Positions 34,312-44,602 of a DNA stretch of 64,000 bases are shown piece by piece (position 1 is the stretch's first letter; each line of letters begins with the position of its first letter). The notes below the pieces were generated by a model. It was not told the DNA's origin, searched no databases, and worked only from the letters and a program-made list of their open reading frames with translations. The stretch comes from Cliona cf. orientalis. Its lineage: Eukaryota > Porifera > Demospongiae > Clionaida > Clionaidae. The stretch lies in NCBI GenBank assembly GCA_963930775.1, contig OZ005699.1, positions 8,949,501-9,013,500 of the forward strand. Reading direction: 5' to 3'. The position numbers and the translations under genes were made by a program.

Positions 34312-34465
34312 CAATTCCCACTCCTCCTTTCAGCTCACTCACTGTGGAGCTGCTTTGAGAACAGTTTATGCCAGTTTGGCGGCCATATTCTTGACAATGG
34401 CTTCCACTACAAGGTCTGACTTCTCAGCAGCAACAATAGCATCCTCTGTACTAGCTGGACTCGTG
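34312..34465 (-). pseudogene. HADH exon 3 relic
   Basis: Matches 50940-51105 of the HADH gene: GCTCACTCACTGTGGAGCTGC at the exon/intron border, then ATTCTTGACAATGGCTTCCAC and AAGGTCTGACTTCTCAGCAG. The homology also includes about 60 bp of the following intron (ACTTAATATACAGAGGGGCA, 34272). The coding part has lost the segment for the KHELFSKLD region, so it cannot encode the exon. Confidence 0.85.
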
Positions 34466-34689
34466 ATATACAAGACAATTATTAATAATGTCTTAGTCAT
34501 GAACTCATGCATGCGCACTATCCCAGAATATTAAGTATACTGATTATTACTGCATGACAATAAGGCGTCTGTAGCACTTAGCTATCAAACTGTATAATAT
34601 ATATAAACACTGCTGCATTGAATCTGGATTCAGCTGCACGTACATGCATGCATTAACTGTTTTAATAATAGTGAGTCTCTGCCCCTGTT

Positions 34690-34815
34690 CCAATGATCTA
34701 TATAGCCATGCTTATTCTCTTCCACAGCTTCATTCATCCACGCTGACAACATTTTCCGCAAATATTCATCGATTAGCACTCTTTTCCCCTTCACTTTCAG
34801 TTTAATATCTTAGGG
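34690..34815 (-). pseudogene. Death-domain-like exon fragment
   Basis: The minus strand reads KVKGKRVLIDEYLRKMLSAW followed by MNEAVEENKHG. This resembles helices 4-5 of the local receptor death domain (DRLQEMLSEWLKQ). It is short, has no recognised partner exons, and lies between HADH and SMB sequences, so I treat it as a relic; it could belong to an unrecognised gene. Confidence 0.35.
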
Positions 34816-35053
34816 TCTACCAATAATTTTATTGTAATAATATTATAATAAGTATACAGGTAGAACACACAATGTCATGTCAAATGCAAAGGGAGCAAAC
34901 GTATAGTCATTAAATCTACAAAACAGCCATAATAATATTATAATAATAATAATATAGTAACTACTATATAAGACTTAGTTACAGTAGTATATTGTATTAA
35001 TTATTATGACATTGTACTACATAACTGTGAGTGTCCTTTCCACAGTTAAATAT

Positions 35054-35955
35054 TTACCGACTCTGAACATCACTGCAACAGTCATTATAAATGCTGCACT
35101 GTGAATCACAGTAGCATTGACCACCAGGAACAAAACAACTTGATGTGACACTCCACATACAACTACCAGGACTCTTTCCAGCTTCGGTGCATGTTTGTGC
35201 TGTGATATATAATAATATTATTATGATCATGCAATCAAAATAATACGCTAATAAATTGAATTATATTGTTATGCAGCATAACTTACGAATACACAACGTC
35301 ACTGCATCAGCACAACAATCACCCCTCCCATGACAGGAAATGTTACATGTACAGTTGTGCTGGCCATTTCTGACCTCACAAGCTCCTGCCCGTGAATTGG
35401 TGCAACATGAATGGATGCCAATATCTGCACATGTTCTTGGATCTGTTACAACAATAATATATATTATGCATGTGCATTAATTAAATAATTAATCACTGTA
35501 TACACTATAATTTTGGTTTGCAAAAAATTTGTGCTGGAAAAAATTTGCGTAAAATAAAATTTTTAACAATCAATGATATGCAAAATGTGCAAAATTATGA
35601 TAATAATACATAATATTATACTTAGCTAGCTGATTTACTTCTTGGACAGGCAATATCTGGGCAGCAGTCTCCAAATGTGTGACAGTCAGCATTGCAGCTG
35701 CAGTTTCCATCAGCTGCTCGACAGTTTGCACCTCTTGGACAACAACTTGTGGAGTATCCAATACTGGCACAGGTTCCAGTAATAGGCTGACTTGCTATAT
35801 ATAATATATGAGATATAAATTAATTGTTATCCATGCAGCATGAAAGTTACAAAGAGTGGTTTCACTTTCTAAATGTTACGCTTACGTGGTGGCTGAGCAA
35901 ATCCAGTAAGGACAATTGCAGCAAGTGCTACTTGAATTAAGATGCTCCGATTCAT
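35054..35955 (-). CDS. Secreted protein with three somatomedin-B-like domains
   Basis: Four exons (35886-35955, 35639-35794, 35287-35442, 35054-35199), all introns in phase 1, join to 175 residues. A signal peptide (MNRSILIQVALAAIVLTGFA) is followed by three repeats, one per exon, each with the pattern C-x5-8-CC or C...C, then C-x-C-x3-C-x5-DCC-x-D. Examples are NCSCNADCHTFGDCCPD, NCTCNISCHGRGDCCAD and QCYCDSQCSIYNDCCSD. This Cys spacing is typical of somatomedin-B domains, small disulfide knots used in extracellular matrix and protease-regulatory proteins. Symmetric phase-1 exons suggest growth by exon duplication. The final codon is read as TAA within CGG TAA ATA; a donor at CG/GTAAAT would instead extend the protein, but no following exon was found. 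Confidence 0.85.
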
Positions 35956-36351
35956 TTTGTAACAAACTGTAATGTAGCTAGCTAGGGGTATTACAATGTG
36001 TTTATGATATTAAAATGATGATAATATTATAATTTAATTATATTAAATAACTATAGAGCTCTGTAGAGCACATAGTACCCGCGCGCATCTCAAGATCAAG
36101 CGCCTGTTAACGATCTTTACCTACATACTTGTGCGCATGCGCAGAAAGTATATGGCCTATAAATGTGGGTATAGGGTCAATAGGCGTGGTCAGAAAAACG
36201 TAGTGTTGACGGCGCTTGTGGGCTTCACCAAATAATTCGAGATAATCATGATAATCGAGCCAGTTTTTCGACGATTGCGATGGATTGAACTTTTTTGTGT
36301 TGCCATTCTGAGGAATGAGTTTTCTCGATCTGCAAGAAGTGTGAGGGTAGT

Positions 36352-36413
36352 CTCGTGCCCAGCCCCCTTCATGCACACGCGCGTGCATGAAGGGGGCTGG
36401 GCACGAGACTAGT
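36352..36413. repeat. Near-perfect 62-bp palindrome
   Basis: The arm TAGTCTCGTGCCCAGCCCCC then TTCATGCAC is followed by its exact complement, with only about 4 bp between. It can form a long hairpin or cruciform. A degraded relative of one arm (AAGGGGGCTGGGGCTGGGGA then CTCACGAGACTAG) lies at 36463-36494, so the palindrome probably comes from fused ends of a MITE. Confidence 0.9.
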
Positions 36414-36599
36414 GTGAGGGGTGGACGGGCGGGGTAGCTATACTGCGGCGCTGATCCATGAAAGGGGGCTGGGGCTGGGGACTCACGAGACTAGGCCAAA
36501 CTGGATTCCGTGTGCAGGTAGACTGGGGCGATTTTTGATTTGGATCCCGTTATGTACAGAGATCCTACGAGACTTAGAAAAATTTCAACAAGTGAAAAG

Positions 36600-36690
36600 A
36601 AAAAAACAATAAGCATAAAGCGAGATTCGAACCCGCTACATTCTGTTCCACACACAAGAGCTCCAACCACTACACCACCGCTGTTGTCGC
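36600..36690 (-). mobile_element. tRNA-derived SINE head or tRNA relic
   Basis: On the minus strand, GGTGGTGTAGTGGTTGGAGC resembles a tRNA D-arm/A box, and about 40 bases later GCGGGTTCGAATCTCGC forms a 5-bp T-arm with the B box GGTTCGAATC. The acceptor ends do not pair, and the 3' side runs into T-rich DNA, so this is not a functional tRNA. A pol III-promoted SINE is the simplest reading. Confidence 0.5.
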
Positions 36691-36883
36691 TGCTGCCAAT
36701 CATTATTTCCCCTCATTCATAGACAAACCCTAGAGACTAACCCTGCTAACCATTGGCAACCCATCCCCAACCCCCCCAGCCCCTCCCATCCATACCGCGT
36801 ATATTATTATGCATTATACACGCGCGTGATTGCGTCATAACCACGCGCCAATAATCTAATTAGGATCTCTGTACGTAACGATT

Positions 36884-38838
36884 ACCTTTTGATTTTGGGC
36901 GCAGTTGGGAGGTCAAAGGTCAATCTTAACCCGTCGGTTACCAACTATTTATGTTGCTTGATGTCTGGTCAGGAATGAAGAGCTCTTCACTCAATATGCA
37001 CTAAAATGTAAGTATGAACGGCATTCAAAGTGATATGAATTAATATGAGCTGTCAGGATTAAACCGTTCTAATATTAATAATAATTCTTATAATTTTATA
37101 ATTTATGTAGATGATACTTCACCAAGCCATATGGATCCCACTCGTAATCCGTAGTCAAGCTCATTAACTGCTGTGGTTATCTAGTGGACTCAAGTGGTGG
37201 GTACATTATACACTCCACTAGCCTCGTACCCAGGCTCTCTTGGGAGAGGTGAAAAGAGAGCCTGGTCTGAGTAACGATCGACTGCATATGCATGCACAAA
37301 CCCTTACCAACAAAACATGGTAAGCGAGTCTTCAACAAAATGACCTTTAGAGGGGATAAAAATCAACATTTTAGTGTTTAAATCTCCTAGACACCATCAC
37401 TAGCTGATGGTAAGATACTATTCGAGTGCTTGGGCGACTTTTGAGTTTGGCTAGTAGTATACGATCAAATGGATAGTATACAGAGATTTTGGCACATGTG
37501 CATGCAGGCTCTCTTTTCCCCTCACCCAAGAGAGCCTGGGGACGAGGCTAACACTCCACTAGACAGTCAGCCTTTGTAAACCATATGTATGGTTTCGTTG
37601 TCATTTATATTTAATTTATCATCAGCTGCCATTTGAAATATACCAGTTTATTCAAAATTTTATGTGTCCTCAGACCCTCCCATTCTCCCATATTTCATGC
37701 AGATACATTGAAAAACTGGGAGGTCCTGTGGTATCCACACGACATTGTAGTAGTGTGTCATGTACTGTACGTATTACGGTACGTTGACCTTATGTTCAGT
37801 CAGATAACTGGCAAATTGCATGACATAATATTATTATTACTGTAGGTATGGGTCATGATTTATGATACTCAATGTACATCACTTGAATGGATAGATTTTG
37901 GTTTTTAAATACCTACATTTCACCACTCTGGATAGTGATAATTATTCCAAACAATTATTACAGTCTTGATCCTTGGTCTATAACAACACACAGTAAACAG
38001 GCTTAGGGTAATCCTTGTGGGAGGTGATTATTGACACTAATTTCCTCTTTTGTATCTCTCAGGTACTTCGTGAATGATATCAGTGACGGAAAATTACTCT
38101 TCTGGTCCATAGCACAACATTGCCGTTTTGGAGTGAGCAAAGCAGCAATGGAGATTGGCTGGTATCACACTGGAAACCATACTCCACCATGCCGCTGATA
38201 TGTACAATTTTGAACCCTCTTTGCAATTTGTTACACATGTTATTATATTTGCACCAGTATCAAGTGATGATTATTATGAGATGAAGTTTCAGATGTTGAA
38301 GGAAGTTCAAATTGTGCTGAAGTACTGACTTTTAAGTTGGTGCATACATGTACGTGGTGTCACCTGCGTTTGATTTTCATATTAACTTGAAGCACTGTAG
38401 CATCATTGGGTTTAATAAGAACATAGCTACATCCTTTCAGATACAGGCGGGAACTGTATTAATTTAATTCATTATTAAACCTACCAATCAGTTCATTTGA
38501 CTCAAACAGCTTAGGGCATACAATGTACTATAAGAAATGAAAATTGATTGACCACAAACATTTGGATACGTATATATACATACAATTTTTTTAGCAACAA
38601 ATAGCTATTAAATGATTGGCCCAGACATATATGCACCCTGCGAGTCCATGTAGCTAGCCCTGTGACACGTACAGCAGTTGTTTGAGTTCCATGCAGTAGG
38701 TCAATACAAGCAGATACAAGGCATCATTGATTCAATCATACATCGTGGATTCCAATATTAAAATTCCCGTACTGAAGGGGTTAAATGTGACCTTTGACCC
38801 TCCAACTGCGCCCAAAATCAAAAATCGCGGCAATGGGG
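36884..38838. mobile_element. 2-kb element with about 50-bp terminal inverted repeats
   Basis: The left end TTTTGATTTTGGGCGCAGTT then GGGAGGTCAAAGGTCA is inverted at the right (TGACCTTTGACCCTCCAACT then GCGCCCAAAATCAAAAATCG) with a few mismatches. A plus-strand stretch at 38064-38195 (YFVNDISDGKLLFWSIAQHC) follows a good acceptor and may be a coding relic; I do not recognise it. A MITE is nested at 37217-37551. A long G run lies at the right border (38837-38854). Confidence 0.65.
37217..37551. mobile_element. MITE with AGCCTCGT ends and 10-bp flanking duplication
   Basis: The ends AGCCTCGTACCCAGGCTCTC and GAGAGCCTGGGGACGAGGCT are inverted repeats. Each end also has its own small hairpin (AGGCTCTCTT...AAGAGAGCCT). 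ACACTCCACT lies immediately outside both ends. Confidence 0.85.
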
Positions 38839-39930
38839 GGGGGGGGGGGGGGGTATAAGGGAAGTGAACCAGTTATGAAACATGTACCAGTTATGAAACA
38901 AAGAGCTAATTAGATTTAGTTTCACCTAAAAGTCAGTTTATAACTCACTGTTTCATAACTGGTTCACTGACCTTATTAACGAATTCAATAAGTAATGCCT
39001 GTAGGGAAACACTGTCAACTGATCAGACTAGTCCCGTTGGCTGCGCGCTTGTTATTTCCGCTGCTGCCGCGACTACAGATACTCAGTCTGACATCATATT
39101 ATGAAGCTGATATCAACAGTGCTATAATGCAGAAAGAAAAAGAGTACCTTTGAATTCCTCCTGAAGAATTAAGTTACCACACTGTCCACTCCACGAAGTA
39201 GTTCACGGTTCAATGTTGCATGGACCACGTTTAACTTAACGTTATAAATATGAAAGCTGACTAATAGGGTAAGTACCAAAATTATCAATATTATTATCTG
39301 TATCTACCACAACAAATGACCAAAGAATGACATCATCATTATTACTAGAGTTACACTTTGTGTATATAGCAGTCCTCGCTCAGCGAGCCACCATGCCAAC
39401 CAATATCCTGTATTGAACTTCCTGTTTATGCATGATGCATGATATGATGAATTTAGGGTTCCCCCGCCTTCCCTGTAAATTAAATTATGTTGCACGTGTA
39501 GATCACATGACAAGGGAGTGGTTTCTTTTGTCTATCTGATGCTGAAGTATTAGCAGCAAAAGGAGCTCCATTATGTCGTCGGTCTTGGAAGAATGAAGCC
39601 AAGAGTAGACCAATTGACAGGCCACAGCTAGCAACATCTTTACCATCAGCGACAGGACGAACAACTTTGGGCCAAGAAGGTGCGATCATTTTTGGCCGCG
39701 CGCACATTGACAGTGCCCGGTAAGCACAGTCCAGCAGAACGGTAGAGTTTGTAGGCCTTGCATGACCATCTCGAGAGAGGCCACAGCTTATGACTCAGAA
39801 ATACTTGGCGACGTGGCCTGAGTCGCCGAAGAGAGTAAGAAAGAAAATTTTGACGCACGCGAAAGATACGCCCAGAAGCCATACGAAACTACTCTCGAGC
39901 CCGAGTAGAGACCTCGCTTCGCTCGGAATT
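38839..39930. other. No gene recognised
   Basis: Contains a short inverted pair CAGTTATGAAAC (38870-38895) and GTTTCATAACTG (about 38950), then mixed unique and repeat DNA. The end of the dispersed repeat shared with 30945-31125 lies at 39715-39885. Confidence 0.45.
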
Positions 39931-42567
39931 ATTACATCCCGAGTCCCAATCCACAAAAAGAAATTCGGCCGCGCGATGAGTAATTGATGAGTAATTGATG
40001 ACGAAAGTAATGATTAAAATTTTAATGATGACGAAATTTATGATGAAACCTATGATGTAATTGCTGTGAAACTGTTTCAAAATGTTTAGCGCGCATGAAG
40101 AGTGTTGGGACCCAGAATTCGAACCTAGCGTAGAAGACATCGTGGACTATCGATGAGATATGGCGATTTTCTCAGTTCGCTTTCTTTGGCGAGCTCGCAC
40201 TCGGGGGGATTTCCCTATTCAGTCTACCACATGGCAGGTGGAGGTCACGTCCGGGTCAACCGGCTAAAGCCGCGCGCCCCAATATACGCGTATACGGAGC
40301 ATGCGCAATTTGTCGATGTGTCCTAGTTCGAATTATGGCGGCGTACAGTAAGCGCGGTGCAATACTTATGAGGGACTCGGGATGTAGTCTCTAAGTTGTT
40401 CATTATTATTACGTCCAGAGTCCCAATTAACAAATCGATTCGGCCTCGCGATGAGGTAATTACGATGAAATGATGATGAAACCTATGAGGTAATTGCTGT
40501 GAAACTATTTCAAAATGTTTAGCGCGCATGAAAGGTTGTTGGGATCCAGAATTCGAACCTAGCGTAGAAGAGATTGTGGACTATCCGATGATACTACTGT
40601 GGCGCTTCTCTCAGTTCGCTTTCTCTAGCGAGTGCGCTTTCAGGGCAGGGGGATTTCCCTATTCAGTCGAGCACATGGCAGGTACTAGGTGAAGGTCAAC
40701 CGGCTCAAGCCGCGCGCCCCGATATTGTACGAGTATACGGAGCATGCGCAGTTTGTCGATGTGTCCTAGTTCGAATTTATGGCGGCGTATTCGTCTAAGC
40801 ATTACATCCCGAGTCCCAATCCGCAAAAAAGAATTCGGCCGCGCGATGAGTAATTATGACGAAACCTATGATGAAACCTATGATGAAATTATTGAAACCT
40901 ATGATGAAATTATGATGAAATTGGGGTGAAGACTGCTTCAAAATGTTTAGCGCGCATGACAGGGTGTTGGGACCCAGAATTCGAACCTAGCGTACAAGAG
41001 ATCGTGGACTATCGATGACATATGGCGATTCTCTCAGTTCGCTTTCTTTGGCGAGCGAGCTCTCTGGGGGGATTTCCCTATACAGTCTAGCACATGGCAG
41101 TGGAGGTCACGTTCGGGTCAACCGGCTCAACCCGCGCGCCCCGATATACTGCCTGTACGGAGCATGCGCAGTTTGTCGATGTGTCCAAGTTCGAATTATG
41201 GCGGCGTACAGTAAGCGCGGTGCAATACTTATGAGGGACTCGGGATGTAGTCTCTAAGTTGTTCATTACATCCCGAGTCCCAATCCGCAAAAAAGAATTC
41301 GGCCGCGCGATGAGTAATTATGACGAAACCTATGATGAAACCTATGATGAAATTATGATGAAATTGTGGTGAAGACTGCTTCAAAATGTTTAGCGCGCAT
41401 GACAGGGTGTTGGGACCCAGAATTCGAACCTAGCGTACAAGAGATCGTGGACTATCGATGACATATGGCGATTCTCTCAGTTCGCTTTCTTTGGCGAGCG
41501 AGCTCTCTGGGGGGATTTCCCTATACAGTCTAGCACATGGCAGTGGAGGTCACGTTCGGGTCAACCGGCTCAACCCGCGCGCCCCAATATACTGCGTGTA
41601 CGGAGCATGCGCAGTTTGTCGATGTGTCCAAGTTCAAATTATGGCGGCGTACAGTAAGCGCGGTGCAATACTTATGAGGGACTCGGGATGTAGTCTCTAA
41701 GTTGTTCATTACGTCCAGAGTCCCAATTAGAAAAAAAACTATTCGGCCGACCGATGAGGTAATTGTGATGTAAAATATGATGTAAAATATGATGTAAAAT
41801 ATGACGAAAATGCGGTTAAGACTGTTTCAAAATGTTTAGCACGCATGAAAGCTTGTTGGGGCCCAGAATTCGAGCCTAGCGTAGAAGACATCGTGGACTA
41901 TCCGATGATATCCTTATGGCGTTTCTCTCAGTTCGCTTTCTCTAGCGAGCTCGCTTTCAGGGCAGGGGGATTTCCCTATTCAGTCGAGCACGTGGCAGGT
42001 GAAGGTCAATGCAACCGGCTCAAGCCGCGCGCCCCAATATTGTACTCGTATACGGAGCATGCGCGGTTTGTCAATGTGTCCTAGTTCGAATTTATGGCGG
42101 CTTATTCATGAGGGACTCTGGACGTAGTCTCCAAGTTGTTCATTACGTCCAGAGTCCCAATTCGCAAAAAAGAATTCGGCCTCGCGATGAGGTAATTATG
42201 ATGAAATTACGATGAAATGATGATGAAACCTATGATGAAACCTATGATGTAATTGCTGTGAAACTGTTTCAAAATGTTTAGCGCGCATGAAAGGTTGTTG
42301 GGACCCAGAATTCGAACCTAGCGTAGAAGAGATCGTGGACTATCCGATGATATCCTTATGGCGTTTCTCTCAGTTCGCTTTCTCTGGCGAGCTCGCTTTC
42401 AGGGCAGGGGGATTTCCCTATTCAGTCGAGCACATGGCAGGTGAAGGTCAACCGGCTCAAGCCGCGCGCCCCAATATTGTACGCGTATACGGAGCATGCG
42501 CAGTTTGTCGATGTGTCCTAGTTCGAATTTATGGCGGCGTATTCGTGAGGGACTCTGGACGTAGTCT
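39931..42567 (+). repeat. Six-unit tandem array of a 390-460-bp TIR element
   Basis: Units start at about 39931, 40411, 40801, 41267, 41709 and 42144. Most begin ATTACATCCCGAGTCCCAAT or ATTACGTCCAGAGTCCCAAT and end with the inverse (GGGACTCGGGATGTAGTC or GGGACTCTGGACGTAGTC), with TTGTTC-type spacers between units. Each contains TTCGGCC, ATGATGAAACCTATGATG repeats, CAAAATGTTTAGCGCGCATG, CCAGAATTCGAACCTAGCGT, GATTTCCCTATTCAGTC and GGAGCATGCGC. Unit 2 lacks its right end. Frames of about 80-95 codons repeat with the units but share no codon-level constraint I can see, so I treat them as chance. A seventh copy lies inverted at 29458-29895. Confidence 0.85.
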
Positions 42568-42571
42568 CTAG

Positions 42572-43415
42572 GTTGTTCATTATCTCCCCAGTAGCAATTT
42601 ACTTTTCTGTGGTTATGAGGTAATTATAGTGTAATTATGATGAAACCTATGGTGTAATCTATGAGGTAATTATGAGAAAATTCAGGGCCTCGCTGGAGCC
42701 TTTCTGAGACTTGAAAATCAGTAAATATGTAGAGTATCTTACGCGTGTATCCAGCAAATAGATTACAACCTGAGCGCTACTTTCTCTGAGAAGTACTGTT
42801 GGTTGAACTTCACGTGTTTTCTTGGCTTACGTAATGCCATGGATAAAATTATAGCTAGCCTTGCGCTATATATAGCACGCATCACTGCCACAAGGGGCTG
42901 GCCCGCGCGCGACTGCAGCAGCGTGACCAACCTGAACTTCGGAAGGAATACTGTGTTGTCGAGTTTGTCTCTGTGATTGAAGCATCGAAACTTGTCGCTA
43001 TCAAGGTTGAGAGTCGATCTTAGACGCCATATGAGCCCCGTTTACACTAGGCCTTTAAGCCAGCTTGGAAGCCAGCTTAGTTTAAGCTGGCTTAGTGTAA
43101 ACGCACTAAACCACTTTACAAGGCGCCTTCTAAACCGGTTTGTAAACCACGTCTGGGAGGTGGTTTGAAACCGGTTTCAAACCGGTTTAGGATATGTTGC
43201 TATACAAACTGAGTCATGTGTAAAACGCTCTAAGCTGGCTTAAGGCGCTTACATAAGCCCCTACGTGTAAACGCGATTAAAGCGCATTCCAAAGCGGTTT
43301 AGTCTAAGCCAGCTTGTATGTGTAAACGGGGCTATGGATTTCTCGATGTGTACGCGTTCTATTGACGACCTTTTACCACATGCACCATTACACTGTGCAG
43401 CTACTGGGGAGATGG
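42572..43415 (-). mobile_element. Large non-coding TIR element, reverse copy, with nested MITE
   Basis: Bounded by ATCTCCCCAGTAGC (42579) and GCTACTGGGGAGAT (ending 43413). Matches 28537-29450 in reverse. Its termini resemble those of the small array units (TCCC-AGT-C core), suggesting one family. A MITE is inserted at 43034-43333. Confidence 0.75.
43034..43333. mobile_element. MITE with AGCCCCGTTTACAC ends
   Basis: AGCCCCGTTTACAC at the left and GTGTAAACGGGGCT at the right are perfect 14-bp inverted repeats. The interior is full of AAGCCAGCTT, AAACCGGTTT and TTAAGCGC-type self-complementary words. It is absent from the homologous element at 28.6 kb. Confidence 0.85.
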
Positions 43416-43454
43416 TCAAGGGTTCATATACAATAGAATTTTAATATTAAATTT

Positions 43455-43780
43455 GACTATAGAATCCCTCTCCAGTCTTCATTCCTAGCTAGCTTGCCCT
43501 CCTCCACCAGCTTGTTAACACTCTCAAGATTTTGCATGTAGCTACACTTCAATCATTTCTTGACTTTGATACATACATCCATGCCTGTCATGCCTTATTA
43601 TACTAATAGACCCCTTGTTATTGTCCAAGACATGCATGAGCTGGCCATGGGGGGTGGTGGATGGGTTGATAAGGCACTACAGTTGTGTTGGAAGTGCTGA
43701 CTTGTGCGATTCCCGAGCCCATGAGTCCACTGCCCATCACAGTCACCGTCTGGATGGCCATGGGCCACCTGCTTCATCTG
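43455..43780 (-). pseudogene. HADH relic: last-exon and first-exon pieces
   Basis: Positions 43461-43530 match the end of the HADH last exon and its 3' side (AGAATCCCTCTCCAGTCTTC, CTTGCCCTCCTCCACCAGCTTGTT). Positions 43688-43770 match the end of HADH exon 1 (GTTGGAAGTGCTGACTTGTG, ATTCCCGAGCCCATGAG, CATCACAGTCACCGTCTGGATG). All internal exons are missing, so it is an internally deleted copy. Confidence 0.85.
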
Positions 43781-43942
43781 CACATGCACCTCCAGTACTA
43801 GTATCATAATAAGAATTTTCAATAATATTATTATTCACATTTCTAATTCAAAATACATAGTTCTATGTCTACTATAATAATTGACATTACATGTATTAAA
43901 TTACTAGCTGCTGGCTCAAATTCCCCTTCTCCTCCACATCGT

Positions 43943-44553
43943 TTAACTAATTGGCATATCCAAGCAGTGTTTTCTTATCTCCACAGCTTTAGACGAATCA
44001 ACTGCCTCCACAGCTTCAGCCAGTGCAGTCCAAGAGGGTGGAGGATCTATTTGCCTCAACCACTCCGACAACATTTCTTGTAAACGGTCATTAGCACCTT
44101 CTTCATCACTCTTGATCTTATCAAGAACGGGCTTTGACACTCTCAGTAGTGTTCCAATGGTCTTCCAATGTGTAGCAAGGGGTAGGAGTTTCTTGAACAC
44201 ATCTCTTAATTCAGGCTTTCCACCTGTGCATGCATAATTATAATGTTTTGATTGCGATCGGGAATTACACTGAATAGACCTCGCAATTAGTATAACTCAT
44301 AACTTGTAGTATAATAATAATTATAACTATGGTATGGGCCGGGGTCAACTATAGCAATTATTAGATTCATAATCTGGCCCGACTATATAGCCAAAACCCA
44401 TGGTCATTCAATGGAAACAACATGCAGTTGCATTATAGATATAGTGAATCAAAGTTTTGATGCAGTTTCTTGGAACTCACATACTACAGCTTGTGATCGA
44501 GGTTCAGAACCATGTGATCCAGAAAATGATGAAGAAGGGCTCGGTGATGGACG
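43943..44553 (-). pseudogene. Stranded death-domain exons of the truncated receptor paralogue
   Basis: The exon at 43943-44224 encodes an intact death domain (FKKLLPLATHWKTIGTLLRV, DRLQEMLSEWLRQ, PSWTALAEAVEAV) very close to that at 23953-24236. The preceding linker exon (about 44478-44553, with SSSFSGSHGSEPRS) is also kept. The exons coding for the rest of ZU5 and the UPA-like region are deleted, and the upstream coding exon (44603-45009) runs into a stop before reaching these. They are therefore probably untranslated, unless an unseen splice skips the stop. Confidence 0.75.
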
Positions 44554-44602
44554 ACCTACATGTAGCATCACTCCAAAGTATCCATGGAAGTATAGTAATA
44601 AA

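Noticed and set aside
36600-36690. Functional tRNA gene
   Set aside because: A and B boxes are present but the acceptor stem does not pair.
37633-37845. 70-codon plus-strand frame in the 2-kb TIR element
   Set aside because: No homology and no supporting splice sites; read as chance.
39931-42567. CRISPR-like repeat array
   Set aside because: Units are 390-460 bp with inverted ends and near-identical interiors; no short repeats with unique spacers.
41015-42571. Repeated 80-95-codon open frames in the tandem array
   Set aside because: They recur only because the DNA unit repeats. Frames shift between units and no domain or splice signal supports coding.
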